Of a stretch of 49,224 nt of DNA, positions 47,932-49,224 are shown piece by piece. A model generated the notes under the pieces. It was not told where the DNA came from. It ran no database searches and saw nothing but the letters and a program-made list of their open reading frames with translations. Where the stretch lies: the NCBI GenBank assembly GCA_016181725.1, contig JACOYT010000020.1, forward strand, positions 1-49,224. Direction: 5' to 3'. How positions within the stretch are numbered: position 1 is the stretch's first letter; every line of letters starts with the position of its first letter. The stretch is from Candidatus Roizmanbacteria bacterium. GTDB taxonomy: Bacteria; Patescibacteriota; Microgenomatia; UBA1406; GWC2-37-13. The position numbers and the translations under genes are program-made.

Positions 47932-49224
47932 TTAATCGCTAGATACTTTGCTTAGGATCTTTTCAAAGACGTTCGTGTAGGTAGAACTAACAGGACCTTT
48001 AATTAGTAATGAAAGATTCGCACCCTTAAGATATTTTCTTGCAACTTTTTGAACATCGTTACTGGTAACTTTGTCAATCTTATCTGAGATTTGAGCGGGC
48101 GATAGAATTCGTCTTTCAAGGAATTGTTGACTGGCATAAAAATTCGCTAATGCGTCGGGAGATTCCAAAGAAAAAATTAAATCTGCCTGTCCTTTTATTT
48201 TTGCCTCGCTTAGTTCTTTATTAGTTACTTTTTCTCTTTTAAGAGAATTCAATTCGAAAATAATTATCTCTAATGCTTTCTCTATGTTTTCTGTTGAAAA
48301 TCCTCCTTGAATATAAAACAATCCGGTGTCTGAGAATGACCAATTATCCGTCCATACAGAGTAGGCAATTCCTAAGTCATAAACAAGTTTATGAATGAGT
48401 CTCGAACTTACCCCTCTGCTTAATATATCAGCGAGAAGCAAAGTTGGAAAATAATCTACATGCTTATAGGATACACCCGTAACAAAACCCAGAATTAGTT
48501 GATTCTGTTTTGATTTGGATGGAATAATTCTTACTCGCGTTTTTTTTTGTTTGAAGACCGGTTTCTTAACTATTAAGATTTTTGGATTACTCTGAATCTT
48601 TCCAATGCTCTTCAAAACCTGTTCTTTTACTTTTATGGAAGAAAGATTACCGATAACCGAAATTACCATATTTTCCGGTGTGTATAAATTTTTCATGTAC
48701 TCTTGCAATTTAACTTTAGAAATTGTGTCTATTGTTTTTCTCTCACCGAGCGTAGACCGTCCAGGCCATTGACTCTTACCCCACACCCATTCCATCCATA
48801 AGTCCATAATTTCTACCTCTGGATTATCTTCCTTACGTTTTAATTCCTCCAGTACAATCATTTTCTCTTTTTCGATAGCCTTATTTTCGAGTATGGAATG
48901 AAATAGTATCTCGGTGAGATAATCAAATGCAACTTGGGGCTGTTTGTCGGGAACTTTTGTGTAATATACAACATACTCCTTATCAGTCCGCGCTCCACTT
49001 CGTCCACCAAATTTCTCTATGTATTCCACCAGTTTTTTTGATGATGGAAATCGCTTAGTTCCTTCAAACAACATGTGTTCTAAAAAATGAGCTAATCCCG
49101 CTGTATTCTCTGTCTCATATCGTGATCCAGCTCCAACATAAAAATATACGCAAAGAGATTTCACCCATGAAATATGCTGGACAATAACTGTAACTTTATT
49201 GGTTAGTGTAAATTTCTTAAAGTT
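47932..49224 (-). CDS. M16 family zinc peptidase (5' end beyond the window)
   Basis: The reading frame stays open to the right edge; the residues before position 49164 (FTLTNKVTVIVQHISWVKS) match the start of M16 peptidases, so the true start lies outside the window. The inverted zinc motif HFLEH (HxxEH) is followed about 75 residues later by the third ligand in EKMIVLEELKRKEDN, and the second, inactive-type domain contains LSRGVSSRLIHKLVYDLGIAYSV. Enzymes of this family cleave small or unfolded peptides. It converges on the cassette array. About 430 residues are visible. Confidence 0.88.
   Translation of the reverse strand, partial: NFKKFTLTNKVTVIVQHISWVKSLCVYFYVGAGSRYETENTAGLAHFLEHMLFEGTKRFPSSKKLVEYIEKFGGRSGARTDKEYVVYYTKVPDKQPQVAFDYLTEILFHSILENKAIEKEKMIVLEELKRKEDNPEVEIMDLWMEWVWGKSQWPGRSTLGERKTIDTISKVKLQEYMKNLYTPENMVISVIGNLSSIKVKEQVLKSIGKIQSNPKILIVKKPVFKQKKTRVRIIPSKSKQNQLILGFVTGVSYKHVDYFPTLLLADILSRGVSSRLIHKLVYDLGIAYSVWTDNWSFSDTGLFYIQGGFSTENIEKALEIIIFELNSLKREKVTNKELSEAKIKGQADLIFSLESPDALANFYASQQFLERRILSPAQISDKIDKVTSNDVQKVARKYLKGANLSLLIKGPVSSTYTNVFEKILSKVSSD

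Overview
The window looks like a chromosome segment of a Candidate Phyla Radiation (Patescibacteria) bacterium, probably on the Microgenomates side. Evidence seen directly: a very compact layout, no L30 gene between S5 and L15, shortened L2 and L18, an archaeal-type class I lysyl-tRNA synthetase, a CBS-less IMP dehydrogenase, and a CPR-like surface set (membrane-anchored VanW, sortase, class A PBP and a baseplate-J-like protein). TGA is used as a normal stop, so this is genetic code 11 and not the UGA=Gly code of Gracilibacteria. The lineage below CPR is inference.

Layout. (1) 0.1-7.7 kb: two envelope glycosyltransferases, an unknown protein, a UvrD-type helicase fused to a RecB-like nuclease, and a DUF1189 membrane protein. 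(2) 7.7-26.2 kb: one long translation block, tuf-rpsJ, a 690-bp inverted-repeat cassette with a PaaX/Cas2-like gene, then rplC-D-W-B-V, rpsC, rplP, rpmC, rpsQ, a structured element, rplN-X-E, rpsN(Z), rpsS (displaced), rpsH, rplF-R, rpsE, rplO, secY, rpmG, adk (fused to a second kinase), map, infA, rpmJ, rpsM-K-D, rpoA, rplQ, rplM, rpsI. (3) 26.2-28.8 kb: two glycosyltransferases and a hexapeptide acyltransferase for surface glycans. (4) 28.8-30.4 kb: an MFS transporter module between two copies of a palindrome. Its 5' leader holds a 26-codon ORF and four mutually exclusive pairing segments ending in an intrinsic terminator. (5) 30.4-38.5 kb: a cell-surface cluster of VanW, a tethered solute-binding protein, an actin-like/TM/baseplate-J protein, sortase and PBP1A. 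(6) 38.5-46.1 kb: housekeeping genes serS, rdgB, pyrF, guaA, guaB, lysK and greA. (7) 46.2-49.2 kb: tRNA-Glu(CUC), then a small array in which a GNAT acetyltransferase and an HExxH protease alternate with copies of one intergenic repeat, then an M16 peptidase cut by the right edge.

The best candidates for undescribed biology are the leader-peptide attenuator in front of the MFS gene, the repeat-bounded cassettes at 46.4-47.9 kb, the inverted-repeat Cas2/PaaX-like cassette inside the ribosomal protein operon, the terminator/antiterminator leader of rplC, and the adenylate kinase-UPF0200-like fusion. Many isolated genes have a -10 box only 5-11 nt before the start codon and no Shine-Dalgarno, which suggests widespread leaderless mRNAs. 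No CRISPR array, rRNA, transposase or integrase was seen.
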